From: Syncephalastrum monosporum B8922
Taxonomy: Eukaryota; Mucoromycota; Mucoromycetes; Mucorales; Syncephalastraceae
Length of the DNA: 64,000 bases
Assembly: GCA_000697355.1 (NCBI GenBank)
Contig: JNEN01001266.1
Location: forward strand, 180,752 to 244,751
Reading direction: 5' to 3'
The notes under the pieces are model-generated. The model ran no database searches, had not been told where the DNA came from, and saw only the letters and a list, made by a program, of their open reading frames with translations. Below are positions 35,064 to 45,817 of this stretch, one piece after another. Both the position numbers and the translations under genes were made by a program. Every line of letters begins with the position of its first letter. Within the stretch, counting starts at the first letter, position 1.

Positions 35064-35610
35064 CTGTACAAATTGCTACTTTTAGTCTGAGTGCCTCTCC
35101 TTGTCTAATCACAAGTGACGCACACGGACAATAAACTCAGTTTTCACTGAAAAAAAAAAAAAATGCATAAGCCTGTAGCTGGGGAGCTTCTGCTCTTTGT
35201 CGTCTACAATGTCAGCATACCCGGGAGCACAGGTGTCCAAGATTCCCAAGCTTTATCAGAGAACACCAAAATGACATTTGCACTATGGTCGGTCGGTTTA
35301 GCGGCAAATAGCGCAGCACGTCTTCACGGGATCTGGCTCAATCGGTACAAGGAACTACTTGAAGACGACAACAGAGATATTCAGAGGTGAGAGAGTAGTT
35401 GTTCACATGAGATTGATACTCATCCAATGTGGTTCCGCAGCGGTTCCGCAGCAGCAAAAAAGTTGCATATGATCGTTTGCGATGGGACACAATCATGGTT
35501 GAAGTAAACAGGAGGGTATGTGCTAATAGATATTTCATTTGACGCTTGTTGCTGATAACTTTATGTATTTGCAGAGGAACTTGGCACATACCTTCAAAGA
35601 ACAAGCGCTC
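35064..35610 (+). repeat. Left inverted arm of the element
   Basis: 547 bp whose reverse complement reappears at 39610-40129. It contains the terminal repeat, a 14-A run, a 75-codon plus-strand frame (35163-35390) and the 3' end of the transposase frame on the minus strand. It holds 27 bp, including a duplicated CGGTTCCGCAG motif near 35430-35460, missing from the right arm. Confidence 0.88.
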
Positions 35611-36363
35611 AATTGGGTTCAAGTCCGGGGATTGTGCTGGCCAGTCTAGAACTTCGATCTGCTTGTTGCGTAGCCATTCGGTAACGAGCTTGGATTTGTG
35701 TTTGGGGTCATTGTCATGCTGGAACACCATGCTGCCTATGCTGTGGCCATAGTATTCTGCTGAGCTCTGCAGGTAATCCTCCAGAATATCCTTGTACAGG
35801 CGTTGGTCCATGCCGCCATCGATACGGCACATATGCCCAACACCGTTCCAGAGCATACAGCCCCACAGCATGATGTTTCCGCCACCATGCTTAATGGTCC
35901 CTTGGACGGTCCGGGGATCGATCCCTTCACTTCCCGGATTTTCCCAGCCCCAGAGACGTCCATCGGACCCAAACCGGCATATCTTGGTCTCATCGGACCA
36001 GGTAACACGTTTCCAGTCCTCAACCGTCCAGAAACCGTACCTTTGGGCGAACTGTAGACGTGCCTTTGCGTGACGTTCGGTAAGGAGTGGTTTCTTGCGT
36101 TTCACACGGGCCTTTAAACCACCTTGGCGGAGGATATTTCTAGCCGTTTCAACACTGAATGGCTTCTCTGCTCTGTCCTGAACAGCCCTATGTGATTCCA
36201 CGGCGGTACCAGACTCTGTGCTAACCACAGATCGAATAATTGCCCTCTCCAGGCGCTTCGGCACCACTTTTGGCCTTTCTTGTAAGTCTTGCTTGTAGTA
36301 TGGATGAATTGTGTGCTTATGACATAATATTAGATGTCTATCCTTGCCCTCAGATCGCGTCAT
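35338..36363 (-). pseudogene. Tc1-family DD34E transposase, 5'-truncated
   Basis: An open frame of about 340 codons with a DDE transposase core: first Asp in VTWSDETKI, second Asp in VFQHDNDPKHKS, Glu in DLNPIE with 34 residues between the last two, i.e. DD34E. WPAQSPDLNPIE is a Tc1 hallmark. One helix-turn-helix (PFSVETARNILRQGGLKA) precedes the core, but the first DNA-binding helix-turn-helix normally at the N-terminus is absent. The first in-frame ATG (36363-36361) overlaps the ATG of the divergent gene. The roughly 80 residues after NPIER do not look like a Tc1 C-terminus and may be read-through past a splice site. There is no internal stop. Probably not able to bind the ends itself, though the catalytic residues remain. 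Confidence 0.75.
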
Positions 36364-37111
36364 GAACGACACATCAGAAAACAACTATTGCACCCGATAT
36401 TTGGCACCAGCCTTGCAACCTTTATTCGATGATGATGAGACGAACACCCAAATACTTTGGTAAGTTATTACAACGTATATGGTATCTTTTCATTTAACGA
36501 GCACCTTCTGATTTAGGCCAACCACTGTCCCTGCAAATAAGCGATCCTTTTCCTTGGCAAATCGACGGCCCGACTGTATCATTTCAACATTGATGGACAA
36601 TAATTTCGAAATCAACATTGGATATGGAGAAGTGAAATCGGCTGCTGAATACGACAACCATTATCAAACAAATATGGACTTGTTGCGACTTGGACACTTC
36701 TGCAAAGATACAATTGATGAACACAAGTTACAAGCTAGCCTTGGCATACATGTAGTTGGTGAATCCTTGGGAATTCTTCTCTTTTAAAAGAATATCCATA
36801 CTTAACTCAATGCTCTAGGTCCAAATTTGACATACTATCTTATGGAACTCAAGGCCGATGGTCTGTATCTGATGGAAGAGCTTGTCACAATCAGAATGCC
36901 ATTGTGTATCAAGGACATTCCTGCATATCTTGCGAGCCTTAGCCAAATCAAGAATGTCACCCATCAGTTTTACCATCATTGCAAGCAATCCGATGCATCC
37001 GCGATGATAATCATTAGCAAACGCAACAGAGTTAGTCCCACTGCTGAAAACCTTGATCATGTCATTGGAAAGACCATTGATCGCAAGCGACATAATCATG
37101 TCAAATATTGA
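36362..37111 (+). CDS. PD-(D/E)XK-like protein carried by the Tc1 element
   Basis: Three exons (36362-36459, 36517-36758, 36819-37111) give an uninterrupted 210-aa protein; both introns (57 and 60 bp) are GT-AG and phases match. Residues 50-52 (RPD) and 71-73 (EVK), separated by a short beta-rich stretch, have the RPD-x(n)-ExK spacing of PD-(D/E)XK nuclease-fold proteins. SENNYCTRYLAPALQPLF upstream and GIHVVGPNLTYYLMEL downstream resemble, from memory, a repeated family of uncharacterised Mucorales proteins. No signal peptide or membrane segment is present. The gene is divergent from the transposase with overlapping start codons and lies wholly between the inverted arms. Nuclease activity is an inference from the motif; it could be an inactive fold member. 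Preservation of frame and splice sites amid decayed DNA suggests recent acquisition or selection. Confidence 0.65.
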
Positions 37112-39609
37112 ATAAAATAGCAGACTTTGTCCACTTTGCTCATAAGATAATACACAAAGGAGCAAAAGATGAATCTCTTCTGAGATCGATGTTCAAGCCA
37201 CGAAGCTGAGCCTTCGTTGCAAATATCAGGTATACCAGAAGACGGTAGTGGGTGTTTTGTCCTTGTGCATGATGGATATCCCAACAGCCTGGACCCAGAG
37301 TTCCATTAATAGGATGTATAATAGAGGACATCAACAGCTCATTTCAAATAAGTATGGATGTCAACATTGGCAATTACATGTTATCAAGCGCACGATTGGT
37401 TTGAAGCCTGTGGTGCTTTGTATATTGCGTAAGACATTATGTAGCATTCATATGTATAAATGGTGCAGCGATAGGTTTTCTACATGTATGAGAGATACGG
37501 GAAGATGGTTCTTGTGATTGGGTGTTTCCTAGGAAACCGTGCAGGCAAGTGCTCCAAGGATACGACAGTACTCATTCTCGGCTATACATGTTGTAATCGC
37601 AAGGGATAAAAATCGTGCATGATGCAATAGGGAAAAGAAACCACACGGAAGCTGGAAATGCATAACAGGGTAAAGGCATACGCTACTTGCAATGGTCCAT
37701 GCATGGGGATAAATCCAGCACACATGACAATCTACGATCCCACTGCTTTCGCTAGGGCGTCCTTAAAGGACTACTGCTGACACCAAGCCGAGCAGTTTTG
37801 CTCTCATAAGGATTCCACGATTGATTGTAGAATTTTGAGAAACGATTGTATTTCTGTTTTCATTATGCTCGCTGTAAGCGTGATGCTACATGAAAAGAGG
37901 TCTTCACTCATTGTGAATAGCTAGAATTGGTGTAACAAGCCGAGCGGTGTTGTGAAGTGTCGGCTGGCTGTTAGTATTTCTCAAACACTCATGCATTAAT
38001 GCCGTTAGAGAGTACGAATAAACAACAACCCTTTCTTCCCCCTAAAGCTCCTTTGCAATTGGTTCATTACATCGTATACGTTGTCGCTTGTATAAGTTGA
38101 TGCTCAGCTCTTAGGGCAGTTGAGCATTACAGCAGTAAAAGGTCGCATTACAACAGTGGACGAGACCTGAAGGATCAATACTACGCCTATTTGAATGATA
38201 TCACGAACGAGGAGTTCCAATTGCCCGGCTATTAAGCAAAGATTGTTGGACTTGAATGCCATGCACGCCATGTCGATTTACAAAAAGCTAAAGATATGTT
38301 TGATGTATACAAGGATTTACTAGCAATGGCATGAATGTTATGATGTCTGCCAGGGATAAAGAAGGTATATTTTATAATGTAATGATCATCTCTAGTAATT
38401 GCAGTGACGCTAATGTGGGTCTCTGTGCATAGAATATCATAAACCTTTTACTCAATTCCATCCAATCCATCATCATCCTCAGCCGCATCCACGTGATATG
38501 ATCCATCTTCCCTGTTGACAACGCGACAAATAGGCAAAGCGACATTCAAGTACTTCTTCCTCATCACTGCACTTGATTGCATCCATACATCCATAACATT
38601 GCAAATCCAATATGTTGGTTGAAAAGAGCCACGTGATCGCTTGCTGATGTACTTTCCTTTTCCCATCAGGCTGTTGATCCATCTCTTTCTTGGTCACTTT
38701 CTATTGCAGCTCAACCAGGTGGAGATTGCTTGTATTGCGGTGTACATGATAGCTGATATGGCACACCATCCATTGGAATCCATGTGCACCAAAGTATGTT
38801 GTTGCATGTAACTTGAGATAATGGGGTCAAAGCCTTGCTAATGCAACTGCTGTTGCATTTGGTTGTGGAGGAAGAGAAGTGTGCAAAACCTGAGCTGTAG
38901 TAGAATGACAAGGCTGTGAACGCTGTTTGTGACAATGAAGAACTTGCTGATAGCAACTGTTGCAATGAACGCTGTTATGTTTGGTTATGGTAGACGAGAA
39001 TGCAAGACATTGTGTGTAGTATCGAGAAAGGCGTGTGTTGTAGTAGAGTGGCAGGAAGGCTGTGTACACGCCATGAACTCGCCATTCATTTCCGGCTGAC
39101 GATGTGTCAAGTAACTGAAAAGACATTCCAACTTGATTGTATCCATCCACCCATCATAACCATTGCAAGCTCAAAATGTTGATTGAAAGTGCCATGCGAT
39201 TGCTGCTTCCTTTCCCATTCGGCTATTGGCCCTTCCTTGCTGGATCATTTTCCATCACGGCTCGAGCAGGTGAAGATTATTTGTATTAAAATGATTTCTC
39301 TGAAACTGGATGATGTTCTATGTTTGAGCGTTTTAAACTCAAATCCCCTCGGATCAAGAAAGTTCGATGATGGGCATGCTGGGCTAGAGCAGGACAATCG
39401 TTCACATGCATTGGATTGGGAAACAAAGGTGAATGGGAGGAATGGACTGCTAGCTGGCATTTTATGACCTATTCCTAAATAGTGTATGTTCAATCATTAT
39501 CTGATGTTCGTGGAGAGTAGAGATCAAGAAGCATACTTGTAGAACTAGTTGCATGAATTACTCGTTGACCTTCCGCCGCCGCTGGCTCTGCAGATACCAC
39601 CAACAAGTC
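37112..39609. other. Decayed interior of the element
   Basis: About 2.5 kb without a convincing gene. It is AT-rich with frequent stops in all frames. Short frames occur but have no family likeness. The right half contains diverged internal duplications (listed separately). It may be the degraded remainder of a captured genomic segment or of an older insertion. Confidence 0.5.
38560..39290. repeat. Diverged internal duplications
   Basis: The segment near 38570-38735 is repeated imperfectly near 39120-39285: both contain a TTGATTG-ATCCATCCA-type start, GTTG-TTGAAA-G-GCCA-G-GAT, CCTTTCCCAT and GC-AG-TGAAGATT-type blocks in the same order. A second pair, near 38848-38922 and 38969-39073, shares GCTGTT, TTTGGTT and TGTAGTAGA-TG-CA blocks. 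Identity is roughly 65-75% by eye. This is old tandem or nested duplication inside the element. Confidence 0.5.
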
Positions 39610-39855
39610 GAGCGCTTGTTCTTTGAAGGTATGTGCCAAGTTCCTCTGCAAATACATAAAGTTATCAGCAACAATCGTCAAATGAAATATCTATTAGCAC
39701 ATACCCTCCTGTTTACTTCAACCATGATTGTGTCTCATCGCAAACGATCATATGCAACTTTTTTGCTGGATGAGTATCAATCTCATGTGAACAACTACTC
39801 TCTCACCTCTGAATATCTCTGTTGTCGTCTTCAAGTAGTTCCTTGTACCGATTGA
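39610..39855 (+). pseudogene. 3' fragment of Tc1 transposase in the right arm
   Basis: The same coding segment as the end of the left-arm transposase (from the Ile-Glu-Arg after DLNPIE to the stop), in opposite orientation. It lacks nine codons relative to the left copy because of the 27-bp indel. No catalytic core precedes it: the frame upstream of 39610 is unrelated. Confidence 0.8.
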
Positions 39856-40129
39856 GCCAGATCCCGTGAAGACGTGCTGCGCTATTTGCCGCTAAACCGA
39901 CCGACCATAGTGCAAATGTCATTTTGGTGTTCTCTGATAAAGCTTGGGAATCTTGGACACCTGTGCTCCCGGGTATGCTGACATTGTAGACGACAAAGAG
40001 CAGAAGCTCCCCAGCTACAGGATTATGCATTTTTTTTTTTCAGTGAAAACTGAGTTTATTGTCCGTGTGCGTCACTTGTTGTGATTAGACAAGGAGAGGC
40101 ACTCAGACTAAAAGTAGCAATTTGTACAG
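39610..40129 (-). repeat. Right inverted arm of the element
   Basis: 520 bp, the reverse complement of 35064-35610 apart from a 27-bp deletion, an 11- versus 14-bp homopolymer, a 3-bp insertion in ACAACAAG and a few substitutions. It carries a copy of the 75-codon frame on the minus strand (39803-40030). Confidence 0.88.
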
Positions 40130-41480
40130 TATTATTCTTCAAAAATTGGTCACGTTTAGATGATAATAATCATATAACCTACCCTCGACACGTGGAGAAA
40201 GGTGTAAATAATACCCATAATCAGTAGGTTGGACTTTGCTTGGAATGGAAACTCTTTCATGGGGCTTCTCTTGTTTCTCTATATGAAACCAGTGTTGAGA
40301 CGAGTAGCCTTTTGCATTGCGGCACTCGAGGCTGCGCCTAGAACGCGGGTCAAAATTTCTGCTTTGGTCAATAATCCTGGTAGAGGAATGATAAAAAAGC
40401 TGGAGGTTGTGTTTGGCTTGAGGTCACCACGCGTATCTAAAGATCATACGACAAAGTGCTGGGATATTCATGCAGGTACGAGATCGACGTGATGAAGAGA
40501 CAAGTAATCAGACCTCATAGGTCGCGCACATTGCTTTTATGGTAATGTTTCTTGGCATATTGTGATTATTTGCACTCATACGCATGATGAAAAAAAGGTG
40601 CTGACCGTAAATTTATGCTGATACCTTGATATGGGGGCGCTTTGATAATAACATGGGTTGAGGAGCTGAGGAGTTTGTAAACTTATGCAGTCTGTTGAAC
40701 AAAGTCAGTTGGCCTTCGCTACGCTTCTCACCGTTGGAGTGCTTTCCCAAGCACTAAGCCTTTGTCCTGAACTCTTTTTGTTTTAATCACCTTAGGATCC
40801 TGGAACTAACCGGTGGCGATGAAGAGTTTCCTGCTTTGTGTCTGGCTAGGAACGTGAGCCACTGTATAAGATGATTGCGCACATAAAGGGATTGCCTGTG
40901 TGATAATTTTGTCAGAAGCGCCTGACAGTGCTACACACGCTCATGACCTGTATAGCTTCGCAGTCGAACAATGCAGAAGCCAGCATGTTTATTTGCCCGC
41001 TTGTTGACATGAAGTGTTACATTTTATGTATGTGCTCATGTTAATTAGATTCGAAACGCTGCATCTATATAGAAAGATGTACCCTGAGTGATGCGAAAAG
41101 ACAGTTTGATTTGATCCGAACACAAAGAGGAGGGCACGCGGGATATGTTTGTATGGTAGCACTTCTCCCCCCTCCCTTCCGACTCCGCGTGTTCCGCACT
41201 TTTTTCCCCGATCAGTCTGTTTGTGTTTGACATGAAAAACATGCGATAAGCAAAGGAAGAAAGAATAGAAAAAGTATTCAATAATTGAATATGAGATGAA
41301 ATTGAGGGATGCAAATGTTGAGTGTATATGTATTGAAGGAAGAGTGATCGAAGACTAGAGAGAGAGAGAGAGAGAGGAAGAAAAGGAGAAAGAAGAGGGG
41401 GGGGGGACAAAGAAGGGAGATAAAAGAAGTGGATCATCGTCAGCGAAGGAGAAGAACCAAGGGAGAATAATTTGGACGAT
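40130..41480. other. Right flank of the transposon, no gene
   Basis: About 1.35 kb without supported genes; it ends in the 3' flank of the A20/AN1 gene. A GA-rich microsatellite followed by ten G occurs at 41357-41406. Confidence 0.5.
41357..41406. repeat. (GA)n tract followed by G10
   Basis: About eleven AG units, then purine-rich sequence and a run of ten G. It is downstream of the A20/AN1 stop codon, probably in its 3' flank. Confidence 0.85.
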
Positions 41481-42434
41481 TTACACGCTGTCCAAGCGCT
41501 GGAAAGAGCGACCACCGCTTGGCCGGTCGTGCAACTTTGGATTCATCTTCGCGAGGATATCTGATGATGTTGATGACGATGATAGTGAGTCATAGGAACA
41601 CTTATACTACACTCCGCATGCACACTCTGTTTCTCTGTAGCTCTCTTACCTTTGTCCATGGAGGCGTGATCAAACAAACACTCGTGCTTGTCAGGATACC
41701 GATGGGCATCGCAAAAGATGTACTCGCAGCGGCACTTGTTGCTCAGCTGTTTGGCAAGCGGAATCTGTATATCATGCATCCATATTCAGCATTGTCATTA
41801 CGTCGTTGTTCTCTATTGTTGGTTACCTTGGCGCGGCATGAAAAGCACCGGCCCTTGTTCTTCTGGACAGGTTTAGTTTCTTTGTCTGATGGCTCCTCCG
41901 CAGCCGAAGCCATGTCCGCTGCCTTGGCTGCTGACGCATCCCCTTCCTTTTCGGATGCGTCATCCGCCTTGGGGGAAGTCTGGGATGAAAGAAGCGGCGA
42001 CGTTGCTGCGGGGACTGCGCCAGTGTCGATCGTGGTACCGGCCGCCTCATTATCAGCAGCAGCTGCAGCGGAAGTAGGAGTAGTGGATGACGCAGCAGTA
42101 GGAGTCGTAATAGTCGTAGTCGTAGTTGTAGTAGTAATAGTGGGTTGGACTTCTGCGTCACGATAATGAGTCAGCAAAAAAGAAAGAAACTAATAATAAA
42201 CCAGGAAGCCAGAGGGAGAGGAAGAGAAAGAGAGAAAAAAAAAGAGTCGTTGTACATACCATGCGGCTGCTGCGTAGGCTTCTTCTGTTGGTGCTGCTGC
42301 TGCTGCTTCGGTTGCTGCTGCTCCGTCTGTTCTCGGAAGCACTTTGAGCAGAAGAAGTTGGTGTGAGGGCTACCAAAGAAGCCGCAGCCAGCGGCACAAG
42401 GCTTGGGAACATCCGGTGTGTTATTGTCCTCCAT
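41481..42434 (-). CDS. A20/AN1 zinc-finger protein
   Basis: Four exons on the minus strand (42260-42434, 41827-42152, 41650-41764, 41481-41560) give 231 aa in phase. An A20 finger near residues 13-35 (CAAGCGFFGSPHTNFFCSKC) and an AN1 finger near 165-205 (RCFSCRAK, LSNKCRCEYIFCDAHRYPDKHEC) are separated by Gln-, Thr- and Ala-rich linkers. The AN1 finger is split by an intron. Proteins with A20 then AN1 (ZFAND5/6, plant stress-associated proteins) bind ubiquitin and modulate stress responses and proteasome function; the fungal role is less clear. The C-terminal ILAKMNPKL resembles the IAKANP motif near the end of that family. Cytosolic; no signal peptide. Confidence 0.9.
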
Positions 42435-43317
42435 CGTTAAAAGCACAGCAGCAATGAGCAAGTGTAGAGAATAAAAAAAAGTAGAAAGAAAAAAAAAGCG
42501 GTATACGAGTGGTGCGCGCGGAAGGAGAAAAAAATGGGAAATGCTTACGCACCACTCACAATAATAATTGCGAGGTGAGGCGATGATTGCGCGCTGCGAG
42601 CGAGCGGGCGGACACGATAATAAAGCAAGGCAGGGCAAGCAAATCATAATAATAGAATCAGAATCCCCCAATCCCTTATCCCCGCCCCGGCCCCGGCCCC
42701 GTTGATTCTGTTGGTGCTGTTGGTTGGTTTGGGTTTGTCCGGGTTCGGGCTTGTAAATTGCAAAGCGAGAAAAAGTGTACACGTAAGTGTGAGTGCGGCG
42801 CATGTGCGGAGCCGTGTGACGGTCTCTGCCGATTGGAAAAACTTGGGTGGGCTCAGTTGTGAGTCACTCGTACGCAAATTTTCTTTTTTTTTCCTCAAAT
42901 CCAACTCTTTTTTATTTTGCACATACGCCTTTTTTATCATGGTTTTTGTTATCATCCGCAACGCCTTTTAAAGGGATCATCCTTTTAAAAACTCATTCTG
43001 CGGTACCCAAGACACAAGAAACAGAAAAAAAGAAGACGAATTCCATATAGAGGCGTAGCGCCGATACGACTATTTGACTATTACTCAAGAATCCCCCACG
43101 ATTGCCAAGTCTTCCTTACTTACTCTGCAAGTAACCAATGACAATTCCGCAAGTCACAATCCCGATTTGTGGTCCTTCCACTATTGCGCAGCAGCCGCCG
43201 ATTGGTTTTGCGGAACATCTCAATAAATACCCATCCAACGACCTTCTCTTTCTCTCGCTCCTGCGCCAAAAGACATCGTCCACCGCAACCACAACCACTA
43301 CACACCTCCCCCCGGCT
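42435..43317. other. Divergent promoter region (A20/AN1 and cyclin)
   Basis: About 880 bp between two divergent genes. GATTGG (reverse CCAAT) near 43200 and AATAAATA near 43221 lie about 120 and 95 bp upstream of the chosen cyclin ATG and look like core promoter elements. An in-frame ATG at 43138 exists but would place these elements in coding sequence. Confidence 0.45.
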
Positions 43318-44394
43318 ATGATCACCCCCTCCACACCTCCTCTCGATGAAAAGCAATCCCGTCAGGACCAACAGCGCGCATACGTGAATGCTCTTGTCGG
43401 TAAGTACTTCGTCCCTTCCTCCTCCTGTCTTGTTACACACGCTCCCACACCCAGGACACACACACATGAATACTCACCACCTATGCATATTCGCAACTTA
43501 GATGTGACCGTGCAGGCTATTGCCTCCATCTGGCCCAACGCCATTAGCACTCCCAACACAAGCAGTACGACCCGACCCGTCGCCAACCTCAGTACCTTCC
43601 TCCACCACATCCTCAAACACTCTCGCACAACCCATTCCACCCTGCAGCTGGCTATCTTTTACCTTTTTCGCATCCGACCCCGTGTCTTGGAGCGTCGCCA
43701 TGACGATGTCTACATCTCATGCGGTCGACGCATGTTCCTTGCTGCGCTGATCTGTGCCCACAAGTTCCTTCAAGACAAGACCTACAAAAACTCTGCATGG
43801 AGCAAAGTTTCGGGTCTGAGTGTCCAGGAAGTGAACCATGCCGAGAAGGTGATGCTGCAGCTCCTTGACTGGGCCTTGTATGTCAAGAAAGATACCTACG
43901 ACCAATGGATCGCTATGCTGCAGCAGCATCTTCAGAACCACCTGCAGCTGCGTGTCTACTCTCCCGTTCTTCCTACGAGCCCTGCCACGGCAAGTGCGCC
44001 ATCCACGCCCACTACCCCGATGGCTACGCCTCCTGCCGGCATGCCATCGCCCGTATCCGTCTCATCGCCGCAGTCCGCCGCAGCTGATGACTCGTGTGCT
44101 AATTTCCATGCCCGCCATCCAATCATAAGTACTGCCTCGACAGCCGTTGCTACGGCAAGACCCAATGCCCTTCCCGTGTCTGCTGCGACTTCGTCGATGA
44201 CGCATCCCCATCCCCGCAGCACGATCACGCCTTTTGGTATGCCCACACCGCCTGTCGACGACACGCACCAGTCCATGTCCTCCCAGCCTATGCGTTATGG
44301 CCTACTCTCTCCTCCAGTTCGCAAGCGCAAGTCCACTGTGGCCCATGCTGACGACCTCGGTCTTCCCACGAAGAAGCCTTGCAACTTAATTTGA
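43318..44394 (+). CDS. Pcl/Pho80-type cyclin
   Basis: Two exons (43318-43399, 43502-44394) give 324 aa. The cyclin domain (about residues 28-160) contains FLHHILKHSRTTHSTLQLAIFYLFRI, then RRMFLAALICAHKFLQDKTYKNSAWSKVSGLS and AEKVMLQLLDWALYV. That is the PHO80/PCL cyclin signature; these cyclins partner Pho85-type kinases in phosphate signalling, polarity or cell-cycle entry. The C-terminal half is Pro/Ser/Thr-rich and ends with a basic KRKSTVAHADDLGLPTKK segment, a possible nuclear signal. The intron is 102 bp, a multiple of three with no stop, so retention would keep the frame open and insert 34 residues before the cyclin domain. Confidence 0.88.
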   Translation: MITPSTPPLDEKQSRQDQQRAYVNALVGKYFVPSSSCLVTHAPTPRTHTHEYSPPMHIRNLDVTVQAIASIWPNAISTPNTSSTTRPVANLSTFLHHILKHSRTTHSTLQLAIFYLFRIRPRVLERRHDDVYISCGRRMFLAALICAHKFLQDKTYKNSAWSKVSGLSVQEVNHAEKVMLQLLDWALYVKKDTYDQWIAMLQQHLQNHLQLRVYSPVLPTSPATASAPSTPTTPMATPPAGMPSPVSVSSPQSAAADDSCANFHARHPIISTASTAVATARPNALPVSAATSSMTHPHPRSTITPFGMPTPPVDDTHQSMSSQPMRYGLLSPPVRKRKSTVAHADDLGLPTKKPCNLI

Positions 44395-45817
44395 TCTATC
44401 ATCCCTTCTGCTTCCTAATCTTTCCCCGCCCCCGACCCCCACCGTCTTCTTGTATATTTTTTTTATCCCAATAAGCAGCTCGTCGCTGTGCTGGTTACCC
44501 TTGACCTTTGTATATTATCTACTTTCACACGCCTTATTAAGCTATTGAATGCAAAATGGGAGTTTCCTTGGGTGATTATAACCTCACACACGCACGAACA
44601 CGGTCATACAGACTCATGCGATCTTTTTATTTTTCTCCTTCCATTTTTCTTTTTTTCTTTTTCTCACTTCTTTCTTTACAAGGATGCAGGGCAAGGGGTT
44701 GTCGCGGTGAATAGTATCTAGAAGCTACGAGGAATTTCATTGGTCTATTGTGGCGCACTTATCGCTGTTTTTGTGTTTGTATGCAAAAAAAGAAACCATG
44801 AGTCATACGTGCCGACGTCTTAATGATTGGTGATCAGATTTTTTATTTTTTGTAATGACCACGACATTTCGTCCATTGCCTATATGCACAATGCATGCAC
44901 GCGTCGTTCGGGTTCTTCAATTTTTTTTGCTATAAACAAAATGTATTCAGCATGCGTCTTTTTTTTGTTTCATTTTTTTGTGTGGCGTGATATAGAAAGA
45001 AATTAGTGCGATGGCAAAAAAAAAAGAAAATGGAGAACAAATCATATCCCTTTGCGTATTCATCATCACCCATGGTTAATGTGAAACGCAGCAAGAGTGC
45101 ACTGGGTTGCTGATTGATGTCAAGGATATCGTGTTGATCTGGTGGACCATCTCGGGTCGGTATACAAGACTACGAATAATGACTCAAGAAATCTGTTGGG
45201 TTGCTGTTGCACACGTATTTCTACGCTGGAGATTATCATGCAATTCGTTCCGTCCTGATCCGCATGTATGAGTAATGAGAATGTGGACAAACAGTACGTC
45301 TTTGTTAGTCACAACAATCGTCTGATTTTATCGGTTTTTGTCATCTGCACTACGAAATGACAAAATGATATGTAATGACGGATTATATGTACTTGCTTGT
45401 GTGTTGTGCAGTAAGTTACTGAATATTCGCACGCACATCCACCTCAAAATAATAATAATAGTAATAGTAATAATAATAATACACAGGTACACAGCCATCC
45501 GTAGAAACATTTTTGCCTCGGTTGCCTGTTGCCTGTAACTATCAAGCCAGCACGGCTAACTATACTACGATAACACTTGCGTAACAGCACGAAATTGGAT
45601 AGGTCCTTTGGCAGATCCTCGGAGACGGGCGGATACTCCTTCCCACAAAGACCAGATCCAATGATATTTCGTGCGGGAACGTTCATAATTTTTGTAGAAA
45701 CAGTGCAATTTTGTGTATCTGCTTTATTGAGCGGCGTGCATAAATATATTTTCATGATCAGAAGTCCCTGTGAGATGTGTTAACACCAGTTCTTTCCAGT
45801 CACCATCATTTTTCTAT
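44395..45817. other. Intergenic between convergent cyclin and VMA13 genes
   Basis: About 1.4 kb, T- and A-rich, with poly-T stretches after the cyclin stop and AAT repeats near 45448-45480. No gene, tRNA or structured repeat was recognised. Confidence 0.5.

Larger units (their letters stand above)
35064..40129. mobile_element. Composite Tc1/mariner-type element with long inverted arms
   Basis: Both ends start CTGTACAAATTGCTAC reading inwards and are flanked by TA (35062-35063 and 40130-40131), the target duplication expected for Tc1/mariner. Homology between the two ends stops exactly at the TA. The inverted arms are 547 bp (left) and 520 bp (right) and nearly identical, differing by a 27-bp indel, two 3-bp length differences and a few substitutions. 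The left arm continues into a long Tc1 transposase frame; the right arm has only the 3' 250 bp of that frame. Between them lie an intact PD-(D/E)XK-like gene and decayed DNA. At 5.07 kb it is about three times a normal Tc1 element. Arm identity suggests recent formation, gene conversion or movement as a unit. Confidence 0.8.
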
